DNA of 64,000 nucleotides from Glandiceps talaboti (Eukaryota; Hemichordata; Enteropneusta; Spengelidae): NCBI RefSeq assembly GCF_964340395.1, contig NC_135564.1, positions 9,636,861 to 9,700,860 of the forward strand, read 5' to 3'. Shown piece by piece: positions 12,382 to 32,794 of this stretch (position 1 is its first letter; each line of letters starts with the position of its first letter). The notes under the pieces were generated by a model. It saw only the letters and a program-made list of their open reading frames with translations, ran no database searches and was not told where the DNA came from. The position numbers and the translations under genes were made by a program.

Positions 12382-12668
12382 TTATTCAGGTATACGGCTG
12401 ATAAGGTGTGGTTGGTCTTTCCGATCATCCAGAAGTACTCGCCCCTGTGACGACATTGCCTTGAGATCTGATAAATGTTGCTGTAAACTATGCTGTTTGT
12501 ATGTATGGTACAAAGAGCTAGTTGATTTGAATGTTAATGAAACCTCTTTGTCGATATGCAATTCTAATATGTAGATGTCATCCACTTTTAGCAAAGATAT
12601 GTTTTCCCGTTTACACATTTCAAGTAAATTGATCCATTGTGATTTTGGCCAATTTACCCTGGAGTGTA
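12382..12668 (-). pseudogene. Possible transposable-element-derived coding fragment
   Basis: The minus frame stays open for about 95 codons outside the adjacent CATC/CATA microsatellite. It has a non-repetitive, charged composition, with a VDDIYILEL-like strand and an [12 protein letters not shown] motif reminiscent of the C-terminal tails of some non-LTR retrotransposon proteins. There is no start context, and the frame runs into the microsatellite at its N-terminal side. The assignment is tentative. Confidence 0.2.
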
Positions 12669-12685
12669 TACATACATGCATTTGT

Positions 12686-12853
12686 CCGTCCGTCCGTCCG
12701 TCCATCCATCCATCCATCCATCCATCCATCCATACATCCATCCATCCATCCATACATACATACATACATACATCCATCCATCCATCCATCCATCCATACA
12801 TACATACATAACATACATACATACATACATACATACATACATACATACATACA
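12686..12853. repeat. (CATC)n/(CATA)n compound microsatellite
   Basis: CGTC, CATC and CATA tetranucleotides alternate in blocks. All six frames are trivially open across it. Confidence 0.97.
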
Positions 12854-13785
12854 TGTCGGTGGTCATTCCTATAAAGTTAACTTGTCCTATCATCATATCT
12901 ACATACTAAGCAAAGGTTTCTTTCGTTTATTTACATGTTTGTAAGTAGGTCGACTGGACAAAACAGGTGGAAAAAAGGCTTTGAATAGAACTATATTTAT
13001 ACGGCCACTAGAGGGCTCCCTGCACTATGTTGGTATTGACTCTGCTACCAAAATTGGTGGGAACTGGTAGGGGATGCATGTATATTTTTGTATGGACAAC
13101 AATTTAGCTACAGCGACAAGTATAGTAGCATAAACATTCTTGTTAAACACAATAATAGTACTTGACGAAACCGCGAAAGCTTTGAAGAGAAGCGCCCCCC
13201 CCCCCCCATATTAGCTGTACCTCATGTACGGTAAATAAACCTACATAAATGTGTAAAGATGAAATGTAACTGTAGTGTGATGTTTACTGTCCCGTGTCTC
13301 CTGTCAAAGGTTGTATCAGTCAACTTAGTAAAGCGTGAAAATCGATGTGACATCGCCGTCTCTGTGACGTAGTCATGTGAATATTTACTTTCACTATGAC
13401 ATATACTGTAAGAAAGTTAATAATTGTAGTTTCAGAAGTGGACAGTAAAATTATGTTTTTAATTCAATTGAATACTAGGAATAGTTGTAAACTACTCTGA
13501 AGTGAAAAATATCTGTCTTTCTCTCTCAGACTGTGTTTTGGAAACATGTCAGTTCTAAGCTATGTTGTACTCAAGGTAGGCGTAACCAATGTGATTGACA
13601 AATCACAGATGAGCGCATCAGCCAATCATGAGTCAAATATAAGCCATACCGGTCAGCGGTAAGAAAAAAGGAAGTTGGACACCAAGTTTATTGATATTTC
13701 GTCACACTAACAATTCTATAACTATGTGTTGACTTGTATAAATACTAGTAGCCCTGCGATGCCACTAGACGTATAACTATAAACA

Positions 13786-13884
13786 TGAAGAAATTACAGA
13801 AACGTCGATTTCCTGTGGTCACACCAGAAGAAATTCAAAATGAAAGTGGTGCTGAGAATTCTAGAAAAAGAATACGAGTATAGG
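13786..13884 (+). other. Short ORF, possible N-terminal fragment of a tyrosine-recombinase-type (Crypton-like) protein
   Basis: An ATG opens a 32-codon frame with an RFPVVTPEEI segment followed by an NSRKR basic segment. This recalls the N-terminal start of Crypton/KIAA1958-type recombinase-like proteins, in which an F-x-x-x-T-x-E-E-I motif precedes an N-[ST]-[RK]-[KR] region. It stops at TAG right before a GTGTAA that could be a splice donor. No continuation was found, so it may be chance or a remnant. Confidence 0.2.
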
Positions 13885-13950
13885 TGTAATACTATTAGCA
13901 ATATATACGTCAACAACCGAATTACTTTGTAACTCATATCTGTAGTCTGG

Positions 13951-14214
13951 CCACAGGGTGCTCAGGCTCGGTTAGTTTTGTTTACAAATACAAACAAACA
14001 AGTAAACAAACAAACAAAACACAAACAAGTAAAAACAAACATACAAACAAATAAACAAGTAAACTAACAAATAAACAAAACAAGTAAGTAAACAAACAAA
14101 CAAACAAACAAACAGACAAACAAACAAACAAACAAACAAACAAACAAACAAACAAACAAACAAACAAACAAACAAACAAACAAACAAAACTAACTGAGCC
14201 TGAGCACCCTGTGG
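13951..14214. mobile_element. Terminal inverted repeats flanking a (CAAA)n tract
   Basis: 33-nt arms at 13951-13983 and 14182-14214 are reverse complements with one mismatch (CCACAGGGTGCTCAGG core). Between them is about 200 bp of degenerate-to-pure CAAA/CAAACAAA repeat. Phe-Val-Cys-Leu ORFs on the minus strand are repeat translations. Confidence 0.7.
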
Positions 14215-14724
14215 TCTGGCCTTATTTTTAGCAATTTGTCTTTCTTGTCCGGTAGCCGAGAACTCAATTACCAGTGTCGGTCAAGACAGAGGTTATGAGA
14301 TTTAGATAACGCAACTTTTATATTGAACGGGGAATGTGGGACAGTCAATGGTTTGTCTATGGGCGGACTCTAATTGAAAGAGAAACATTTTTGCGGGGCA
14401 TGCAGCGATCAATGGTTAGTCTATAGGAAAAGGTGTATGAGAAACGCTACGCGGGTTGTGTCGTGGGTACTAGCCTCGCTTGTACCCTTCGGCCAATATG
14501 TGTCCTCGGACGTTACCTATCATATCACTTTTGTTTGTATCAGCGTAGGTATTGTATGTAACCACCCACGCAAATCGTGCAAGATTCAAATAAACTGAAC
14601 AACAGGGCCATCAAATTCGAGTAGGACAATCTGCCATAGACGTCACACCCAGACACTTGCAGAAGCTACCTGTAGCTACTGTAACAGCATTCAAATCTAC
14701 CACAAGTTGACAACACATCAAGCC

Positions 14725-15951
14725 ATGTCAGTAATCAGACCTACTCTTGAAATGGCTCTGAAGACTTTAGAACTTGTCTCGACTGTTGGGGACAATTTCA
14801 GAACTTTTCAGGCCGTGTTTATTCCTGGGACTAAAGCGCTGATCTGTCCAGCGTTAGCTGTAGTGGCGCCATTTGTTGGCTCCGCGAAACTTATTCAGCC
14901 TGGGAAGAAACACGCAGAGGTGATGATGAACTTCAAAAAACTGCATCGATCCATTGATGAGGTAAGAGATGATATCAAAAACCTGGAGAAAATGATGAAG
15001 TGGGAAGCCACAAAATTACAATATCAAGACGTAGAGCGAAGAATAACACAAGGTCTTGGGTATGCATATGTAATTGGCAGTAGTCGGGACGAGAAGGACA
15101 AGCAGGGACGTTACAAAGAGAGACTGTTAGAGCTCGGTGCCAACCAAGACTTCAATCTTGCAGTTGAAATATTGATCAACGGTCTGACTGGTGAGGCAGA
15201 ATTTCAGAATAATATTCTTGAGTCCTACTATCAACAACCTGGCAGCAACATACCAGCTGTCAGGAAACTTGCAAGCAGAATGGTTCAACTTCTGTACAGC
15301 GGCCTAGTGACGCTTATGGTCCATGAACATTTAAAGAGAGGTGAGGGTGGCATTGCTGATGTACTGGAAGAGTACACACCAAAGGAGGCGAAAGCTATCG
15401 AATGCACGTACTCTACTCTTGAGAAGTGTGGCTCGGAAGTCGATGTTCATATCCAGAAAGATCTGGAAAATATCCTTGATGACAACATGGAGAAAGAAAA
15501 GGACTATATTGGTCACGAGATCATGAAGTACATGAAACAATACAATTGGTTGGAAGTGTTCTGCATGGTCTATGATCACACCGGAATGAGTGAATACTAC
15601 ACGAAAGACAACTACCATTTCTTCACTGGTCGTCGAGTAGAAATTATCAACAGACATGACAAATGTGTGGTGTTATACTTCATGCAGAGAGGGGAGTCTT
15701 CTGATTATTCAAAGACAAGAGAACTCGCCAAGAGCATCATCGACGGTGTCCCGCCATGTATCAAAGCGATTGGCCGGCAGAGTGATATTGAGTTAGCTTT
15801 AGAAAGGAAGAGCGTCGATACTTGGGGTATCGCCACAGTTTATTGCAGAATGCCGTCAATAATGTGGACAGGGCAGTCTTGCGACAAACGGAAAATCGTC
15901 TCATATTTTGATGACGATTCTCTCCTTCATTCCTTTGTTTTGCTGAAGTAA
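14725..15951 (+). CDS. Intronless rapunzel/cephalotoxin-like helical protein
   Basis: One uninterrupted frame of 408 aa starts at the ATG at 14725 (AAGCCATG); the frame also runs a few codons upstream without an ATG. A hydrophobic segment at about residues 38-57 is followed by a long amphipathic, probably coiled-coil region (about 65-110), with an M-K-W-E-x3-L-Q-Y pattern. A middle helical block comes next, and near residue 275 a YNWLEVFCMVYDH segment. This order (helical hairpin, W-x-x-x-x-x-Y, then Y-x-W-L-x-x-x-x-V-Y) is what I recall for fish rapunzel proteins and the related cuttlefish SE-cephalotoxin. Their biochemical role is not established. No clear signal peptide is seen, so secretion is not supported. 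An AATAAA at 16394 could end the transcript. The family call is from pattern memory and should be read as tentative. Confidence 0.6.
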   Translation: MSVIRPTLEMALKTLELVSTVGDNFRTFQAVFIPGTKALICPALAVVAPFVGSAKLIQPGKKHAEVMMNFKKLHRSIDEVRDDIKNLEKMMKWEATKLQYQDVERRITQGLGYAYVIGSSRDEKDKQGRYKERLLELGANQDFNLAVEILINGLTGEAEFQNNILESYYQQPGSNIPAVRKLASRMVQLLYSGLVTLMVHEHLKRGEGGIADVLEEYTPKEAKAIECTYSTLEKCGSEVDVHIQKDLENILDDNMEKEKDYIGHEIMKYMKQYNWLEVFCMVYDHTGMSEYYTKDNYHFFTGRRVEIINRHDKCVVLYFMQRGESSDYSKTRELAKSIIDGVPPCIKAIGRQSDIELALERKSVDTWGIATVYCRMPSIMWTGQSCDKRKIVSYFDDDSLLHSFVLLK

Positions 15952-16466
15952 ACGGAGTACGAATCTATGGTCTCGATTGCGGTCAAGAATAACACTACAA
16001 TCTGTAGTCTACAAATCGACATATGAACAGATTTCAGTATGCATCAACTCTACTGAAAATATTTCATTGGACCATACTTTTCTGTTGTCAGCTGTGATGG
16101 ATATTTTATCTATTCGTCATATTTCACTGTTAGATTACATATACCATTTTGGTTTGCAAAATGTCCCACCCCCATACTTATGTAAGATTCTTTCAATATG
16201 CATCAACAGATTTGTTATTCCACTTTCACAGCGCAAAGGGTATTACGTATTATATATTTGGTTATAACACATACAGGGAAATTTTTTTTTTTGTAAATCC
16301 GGGCCGGTGATTAAGACTTAGATGACATTTATTTCATGTGGTAAAATGTGATAATATGCTAGAACAGTCCTAAATTTCCTGCGAATGTTTTATTAATAAA
16401 GCTTCTTTATACGTGGATATTTACATGTTTTTATGTGTGCACTAAAATCTTTGGACCCAATCGTGG

Positions 16467-16490
16467 TGTGTGTGTGTGTGTGTGTGTGTC
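16467..16490. repeat. Short (GT)n microsatellite
   Basis: About 11 GT dinucleotides lie downstream of the rapunzel-like gene's putative polyadenylation signal. Confidence 0.9.
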
Positions 16491-16647
16491 GAGTACGCTT
16501 AAGACAAGGGTGCCTTTCACCACATCGACCCTCAGTCTGACCTGGCCTTTGGAAACTAATTAAACCTTGGGTAAAGAATCATGTTGTACATAAATATCAA
16601 TTTGATTACAATCTCATGTAGGGAACTTGGCGCAATTTCTTTATTTA

Positions 16648-17650
16648 GGCCAAAAAAAAAAAAATAATCTGGTTCTGGTCAGGGTAAACTTTCTAAAGTG
16701 GTGCGACGACGCGCGTTTTTTTTTTTTTTCGTAATTTTTTTTTTTTTTTTTTTTGCAAATTAGTAAATACACATTTTTGACACTTTACATGCTCTCGGAA
16801 GATGTCATACAACTCTGGAAGTTGGCACTGTTGTATGGCAAGTTTTGTACGATGCGGATCAATCATCCATCAGGGCATCATCACTAGTCACATTTACAAA
16901 TTTATCTTATCGCCCAGTGATTTGCAGTTATAATCCCATCCAAGATAATAATGAGTCTTGCCTTGCAACCACTGTATAATGTCATTGTGCAACTTGTAAC
17001 GTTAAATAATGAGAAATAGGTCTGTCCAACGGACGTAGAGGAGGCAGTGTTTTCTTTCGAGCACCGTCCGTCATCAGTCTGATACGCAGTCTGTATACGC
17101 TACGATGTTCGACACGTCTTTCCATCTCATCGCAGCTGGAAAGACGTGTCGAACATCGTAGCGCATACATCCAGAGCTAACTGCTTACGCTACAGGAAAA
17201 TCTTTGTATTCAGAAGGCAGAACGAAACGATCACCAGAACTAAGAACACCTCGAAAGTCAGCTGAATTGATATCAACATTTCGATTGCTCACGACGTACT
17301 CAAACTTCAGACATTTTCGAAACATGTGAGCGGTTTACCACCTAGCACAGTGAACACACTATTTCCCGTGATTCCCATCAACCACGCTCATCGTACATAT
17401 TACGTACACATATCGTACGGGGGGTTATGGGTATGCAACAGTACTAGAAGAAAAGGGTACCCGTTACCAAATAGAAGTGCGCCATCACACGAGTTAAATT
17501 TTTCCGCTAGCCTTGCATACAGTGTTGATCGACGGGGAATTGTAAATAAGGAACGGGAAAGCAAAAATTATCGGAAAAAAAAGGATCGACGCGGGGGTAT
17601 TCAGGGCACGCGCGCGCTGACCAGAACCAAACATATTTTTTTTTTTGGCC
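16648..17650. mobile_element. Non-autonomous TIR DNA transposon with TTA target duplication
   Basis: The ends are inverted repeats of about 33 bp: GGCC, an A-run of 11-13, then TTCTGGTCAG, facing its reverse complement at 17618-17650. TTA flanks both ends (16645-16647 and 17651-17653), the size and type of target duplication used by PIF/Harbinger transposons. No transposase frame is present. The interior carries long T-runs and a strong hairpin at 17091-17170. Confidence 0.65.
17091..17170. repeat. Strong hairpin inside the TIR element
   Basis: A perfect 25-nt stem (arm starting CTACGATGTTCGACACGTC) with a 14-nt loop at about 17124-17137 extends outward with mismatches to about 33 bp per arm. 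It may be a nested foldback element or the element's own structural core. Confidence 0.85.
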
Positions 17651-17653
17651 TTA

Positions 17654-19673
17654 CCTCCTACTTGTCATTTGTTCCTTTTCTGTTGTGAGCTCCTGATACC
17701 TACACAAATGACATAACTATCCTGACATGTTACTTTAAGCACCACTTATAGTTTGCTCAGAGAGAAAACTTTTGGGAGGAATACAGAAATTGAAAACCGT
17801 TCACCTAGACTTTACAACAAAATAATGTGGATTTGAAATTGAAGGGCCGAGATTTGCCAACGAAATGGCTGGGTCATTTCAAAGAGATGCAACATAATAA
17901 ATGTTGATACATATTACTGTGAGACTGCAAGATAAGTCCTGTTGCTCCACCCTCACCAGCCTCCTATAGCCTGGGCTGGGGGAGAGGGGGGTTTGACCTA
18001 TATGTGAGGGTGCCCCATCACAGCTTTCATTGCAAAGCTAATTTGGAAATACACAAACACACACACACACCAGGTGTATGGCCAGTTACATCAGGGTCTA
18101 ACAGACATGCATGTATGGATATTATGCCATCACATCCATGCTTTCGTTTTGCTATCTCACCAGGTTATGTGGACTATGGCATTGACCCAGGAAATAATTT
18201 TGTGCAAATACACGGTGCTAGTCATTCGACCACTATAATGCAATAATTCATACACAATTTTGGCTTGTGGAAGTAAATACTATTCCATCGTAATGCACAT
18301 TAGCACATTTAATGTCAACTAACAGCTTTGTGATACACTTAATTCTGCAGTGCATGTATATATATTTACATGTAGGACTGCCATTTGTTCTAATTTGATG
18401 GGGTCACAAAATAATTAGAGCATGAATATGGAAACTATTATGCACATGCCTGGTGACAAACAGATAGACCGATAAACAGATTAACAGAACTCTTACCAAT
18501 AGCCCCCAACAACCACAACTTGACTGTCATAGGGCATAGGGGGATGCACAATACCAAAATGGTTGCGCTCCCGGATGCTACAAATTTAACCAAGGCCTGA
18601 AAATAATCACTCACAATACAAGCAATCTCACCTGAAAACATTACAGTTTCTCTAACCTTGGTACACTTGTAAAAAAAAATGTGATAATTTTATTTTCACA
18701 GATAGAAAGCTACATTTTCAGATGTACAAATATGGTAACAAAAATTCAAAACTGTGCTTAAATATTTTACAAGAGTAGGCCACATGACATAAAAGACATC
18801 CCCACATCACGCAACACAAACAATACATAACAGAGCCCCAAAGTTCGACAATCAGTCCCTCACCCAACCCTTCAATGTTGAACTTTGACTTTATAGATGA
18901 CTACTACTGGGCGGCTCCATCAGTGGTTGGCAGGCTCGCAACATCACAACTCTGCTACTGTGTGTGCTAGGATCAATCACTCAATTTACACCGTGTTAGT
19001 TGGATTTTCAGATGCTATACAGTTCAAAGTTGTCACTTTCTTCATAGCAGCTTAACTTTTAAGTACAACGTGGTAAACTTAGCCATGACATAGAATGTCA
19101 CTGCGAATTCTGACAAATTCTGCTTTACATCTGTATGTTGATAACTACAAATGATTTGCTAAACCAGTTAATTTAGAGCTACTTAAAACTCTTTTTTCTA
19201 CACATTTCTGTGTCTTGAGCCTCAACTTAAAATCTGAACGAAACTTACAGAATAAGGATCCCATCAATAAGAAACTGCCGCGTGTCAGCTAATATATGGA
19301 AGACATTTCCATTGACCATCTTTACACACAACTTACACATGGCATTGTTTACATATTAAACTTTTGCAAAAAAAAAGGACGAAGACATCTTGAAATGTTG
19401 AAGGAGCTATTTTAAATACTATCTATGCAGAATGAAAGTGATGTTGGTTGGAGAAAGAGAAGTTATTCCAACGAGATATTACATGCCAGCCGTGTACCTC
19501 TGATGAAATTTGGGATACTCTTCTGTTGCTAAAGGAATGTACACACAGCAAAGTCATGGTTCCCATAGTCTTTGCCTTCACCATCACCTTTATGTACAAG
19601 GTGTCTTGCGTTATGATGTTGCAGCTCAGTCATCATCACTTGTTTTTCAAACTACATCATAAACTATTTATGA
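17654..19673. other. Intergenic DNA and likely CCT5 3' UTR
   Basis: No coding exon is visible. A minus-strand AATAAA (TTTATT on the plus strand at 18688-18693) could end a CCT5 3' UTR of about 1 kb. Confidence 0.4.
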
Positions 19674-28104
<8,431 letters not shown>

Positions 28105-28544
28105 TTTGCTTTCTTTTCGTTACCACAGATGTCTGAAATATATACAAAATATGCTGGATGAACGCCGATTACAAACTGACTACTGCTAAACTCATGCACG
28201 AATCATGCAGAAAGTTTCAACATGGCGGAATTTACCTCGTTCGGGACTATTCTTCACATAAGGATTTACAGTTCATTGAAAATGAAAAATCGTTTTAAAA
28301 AAATGACTGAAACAACATGTTAGATAGGAACTCGTTACAGTAACGCTGCAAAAAAAAAAGATTTTTCGACAGAATTTAGTTTCTTACTTTGGAAATTGTA
28401 CGAGGCTATAGTAACGTGGAATCTCGTGCTTTGCGAAACTAGGCGAGACAAAGGTGGTTACCATGAAACGAATAGCGAAGTGACAACAATCGAACCCCGG
28501 AAGTGAATGCGTTTGTCGTACATGAAAAGACGCATCGCTGCAAA
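28105..28544. promoter_or_regulatory. Head-to-head promoter region shared by CCT5 and the SPMIP11-like gene
   Basis: Only 440 bp separate the divergent start codons. There is no obvious TATA box for either gene. GTTACCATGAAAC at 28457-28469, about 75 bp before the SPMIP11 ATG, is one base short of an RFX X-box, the element typical of ciliary genes. A GTTACAGTAAC palindrome lies near 28334. Confidence 0.5.
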
Positions 28545-31500
28545 ATGGCTTTTTTCAATTTGACATGCCTTGGTTACCAAGATCCCATTCGGGAACGACT
28601 TGTACTTCCCAACAAGGAACATTCGTACTCGTTGATCCATAGTATACCAAAGGGCACCCATGTATCATTTCGGCCCGCAACATCTCGGCTACCACCGATC
28701 GACATGTCAAAGTACAACAGAGTCATCGAACCAGCACCTCCAACCGCCAAACCACACAGGGGATCCTACGTCAGATACACAACACAGCTAACAAAACACA
28801 CAAGAAACCAAAGCGGTAAGTAAGCAATGACATCAATACAATTATAAAGCAGGTAACAGTGACATGGAATGTTTATAAGCAGTGAAAATGACCAGAACGT
28901 CAACATGATGCCGTGTTGAATGCAAGTGCTTCATCGTATAGATCAATCACCACCATTCCCGGGAAATAACGACATGAGGTCTACAACGCTTGGAGGAAAT
29001 TCTCCCACCAGTTGCGTGTGTTGCGAATACAGTCGAACAGACGAATTTATAAACTATAACATGTTTTATAAACAAAAAAAAATTATGACAAAATTTATAA
29101 TTTTCCCGGACCATATATTTCCAGTGGTAAAAAGTACGTCGTATGCTAGAATTTAGTCGAAATTGTCAGACACAACAGTTTTGTTCTGGTGAAAAGATTA
29201 TATAGCTCTAACAATGGAAGTAGAACCCATGCTCTAACGGTAATAACACGCACACGTCTACCAATTCTCCAGCTTACTTTGTGCCCAGAGGAACGGAATT
29301 CCGTAGTTTTGACCTTTTAATTTATTTAAAAAAAAAAAAAATTATCATATATACTAGTACTTTAGAAAGTGACATATGTATTTTGAAAATCTAATATGTA
29401 ACCATGCCCTGTAACGTTATATCTCCATGATTGATGTAACCTATAATGTAAAGTTCCAAACTCAAGTAACGCCTGGCAAGACCATATATAAACATCTTTT
29501 GTATATTATACAAATAAGAAATAGTTATAGTATGTAAGAGGCAGAATACACTCGACATCAAATATTGCATGCTGTAGGGGATTGCACTCTAAATCTAAAT
29601 CAATATGATATAATATTGTGTTTACTTTAAGCCATAATAGAAATCGAAGGCATCAATCAATAGAACAGCAATTTGTATTATATAACTTCAAAGGCAAATA
29701 AGCTGTTTTACAAGGAGAATGGTTCAATTCATCACCACAGCCTTTTTTCTTCTCATTCTCACAATGAAGCTAACAATTCAAATGACAAAAATGTTTTGTA
29801 CCTCAGGCTTTGGATGACAATGTCCATAAAAACATACACTCACAGCATATCTGAGTCACCTTGGAGAATGCACTGAGCTCTCATACTATTTCTTTAGAAT
29901 GCTTTATGTCAAAGTTGGCAGCACAACACTAGATTGGTTTTTAAGTAGATTGAATGATACTGTTTTGTGTAAATAACAACTGAAAGAATGCAACACAGAT
30001 TTGACGAAAAACACCTGTATGCCATGTAAGCCTAATAACTGAACTTGATGATCATAATGGCTTGATATGTGGATAATAAATTTTGAGTAACATTTACAGG
30101 CCTGGAAATGTATTGCTTTTCTCTGCCACAATTTGGCTCATCTCAGCTTCCATTATTGTTTTCATATATTATCACATACAAGTATCACAAGCATCATTTT
30201 CCTTCTTTAAACAAAGCACAAAAAGTATGACAGCTTGATTATATATTGATCCTGCTTTAACTTTGAAATAAACTAAAATAAATATACAACAATGTTCTAC
30301 CAACTGTATCTCTTATTCCATCTCAAGCTTTTGTGTATGGTCTATGGGCACACACACACATACACTCCCTCACTTCACTCAGATGATCAACAAACAACTC
30401 CAACATTTGATGTTAAATTAGCAACTAGAACACAATGCAACATTGCAACTTTAATAGTTTATTATATTATACCAGATTAGATATCCCACAGTGTCGCTAT
30501 CCTGAAGACTCTACTGGTGAAATGTACACTCAGTCACTAATTAAAACATCAGGGAATGAAAGATTTAATATGATCAACAGAGAACTTGTATTGCTGCTAG
30601 TAGATAGTTTTAGCATAGCTTGAGACAGGCTAAGAGATACAGTTGGTTGAACATCATTGTAATAAGTGTCCCTGAAGACAAATTAGTTTGGGAGATTTAT
30701 GTGATTGTTACCAGGGTTGATGTCGAGTGAAGGATAAACCTGTATAAATAAAACTAATGGGGTTACATATGATTTGTGGTGCTTAGTAACAGCCAACATT
30801 GTTCTTTGTAGGGGATGATAGTTTACCTTCAGTTTGTTATTCTAATGACAAGTGCTCATGTACATGTATGTTGTTTGTTCAATAATTGTCTAGGGCTATC
30901 CGTTGCTATGTAGAAGGATAAAAAGTCATTGATAGCCTGTAGACTTTATAGTCACTATCAGAATTAATATTTATAATGTATAGCAAATTTAGTGTTTGGA
31001 AAATAGAAGTGAGTGTTTTTGAGTACTGTTGAGTAATGTTTTAGATTGACTGGGTTGATAATTGAATGTCAGTTGCCATAGTGATTTCAACTCTCAGTTT
31101 GAGATACATTTCTGATTTTTCATTTTTTTTACACCATACTTTAGTAGGATAGTGGATGAAGCTACACAGTAGTAACCAAGACTTTGAATAACAAAGTCAT
31201 AAAATCCACAAAATTATGTCACTACTGCCTCTATTTTACTGTCTTTGTTGTTCTTTTCTGAAACACATAAACTCAAAAATATACCATTATAACTGAGATG
31301 AATTTTCGAAATTTGAAAAATCAAAACAAATTGCAAAGTCACGCAAGAAATTGAGAACACGTCCTTGTGATCAAAACAACATGGTGGAATACAGCGTACC
31401 AAATGATGTCTTCTGTGTACAGTGCAGAAAGTGTGATTACATCGATGAGAAGTCTGTGTTGACATATGTACATATAATGAGAACATTTGAACAGGTCCTC

Positions 31501-32529
31501 ATAGATGAAATATATAAATAAAGAAATCCTACCTATCCAACCTATTTTGAAATTTGGTGTTAGTATCGGAACCACACGTTTTTGTTTTTTGTTTTTTTTT
31601 GCTAAACGTGTATTGAGTATAAAAATGGTCTGAATCCTAAAGTATAGTTTTGCTCCTCAGTGGCTTCTTCAAAAATTTTGTTATGGAGATATGAAGAGAT
31701 TTCAAATTAAATTTTCTTTTTTGCCCACCAGCTCCCAATCGGTTGTATCGCATACCAATGACAACAAACCAGACAGTTGGTTGGTGGGATAGAGAGGACA
31801 AACTGACAGACAGAGAGCCATGGGCACATGTACCTAGACATGTACATATAAACAGTGAAATGACAAGGTTAGTAGACTTTTACTTTTATCTCATTTTATT
31901 TGGTATAGTTTAGAGTTTGATACTAGAGCCGATTTTCATGGATAAATTTTGCCATTTGAAGTGAAGGAGTCAAACATTTCCATGAAGGTTTTTCTATGAT
32001 AAACCATTGATGATTGGTTGGTTTATTGAACTGTACGTCACTTGGTTTGTTTATTGCTAGTGTCAAAACTTCCACTCAGGGGCCCATACAATAGTTTAAT
32101 AAATATGCAACAGTGTTGCAAACATACATTGTAAAGTGCACCATTATGTTGTTGTTTTTTGTTTTGTTTTGTTTATTTTTTTGGGGGGAGAGCAAAGCAG
32201 TCACTAAGCTGCTCTCAATAAACGTTTACTTCACAAAAATGAAAATTTCAGCAACTTCTTTCCATTGGTTGATACATCGGATCAGCAGAGGTTGACTTTT
32301 ATCTGTGGGTATTTCACTGACTTGTATGTAGTCTATCAGCTTCAGTCTGAATTTCTCTTCAAATCATTAATCAGAATCAGGTAAATAACTACTACCACCT
32401 GGAGCTGGGAATTAGTCTTTATTTATTTACCTTTAAGTTATTCATTTTAATGCTTTTTTTTCCTTCTTTTTAATCAACAGTTTTGTGAATGAGATGAGTC
32501 TGACAAACAAGGAATTCAGTTTGTTTTAA
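28545..32529 (+). CDS. SPMIP11: Sperm/ciliary microtubule inner protein 11-like (TEX49 family), 3 exons
   Basis: Exons are 28545-28815, 31732-31867 and 32481-32529; donor/acceptor phases (1, then 2) close to 456 nt, encoding 151 aa. The start is MAFFNLTCLGYQ in a strong AAAATGG context. The middle is proline-rich with an RLPPI motif. Exon 2 carries VGWWDREDKL and a REPW element, and the protein ends in TSFVNEMSLTNKEFSLF. The MAFF...LGYQ start, GWW...REPW middle and NxxFSLF end match what I recall of TEX49, now named SPMIP11, a small protein lining the lumen of sperm doublet microtubules. The length is similar to the human protein (about 140 aa). AATAAA signals occur at about 32668 and 32741. 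It is divergent from CCT5 across a 440-bp promoter. Confidence 0.7.
31528..31600. repeat. Dispersed repeat copy related to 4049-4111
   Basis: It shares the CCTACCTA..CCTATTTTGAAATT, then ATCGGAACCAC and T-run order with the copy at 4049. It lies in intron 1 of the SPMIP11-like gene, about 130 bp before exon 2. Confidence 0.45.
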
Positions 32530-32794
32530 GAGAACATAAGGGTCTTTCTACCCCACATCTACTCCATGAGCTGTAGAAAATTTTATGTCCTAACAACAAA
32601 ATTGTCATTTTTTTGGTTACGGAGAATGGAACCATCGAATACATGTGTGCTATTTGTACTTTTTTAAAAATAAACTATTTTGTGAGAGTTACTTTGAACC
32701 AGAAAGGGGACGACATAGTCTAGAACGATATGCTAGATTGACAATAAAGAACATTACTGTGCTAGCATGGTGAGGAGTTACTGAGTTTGAGCAC

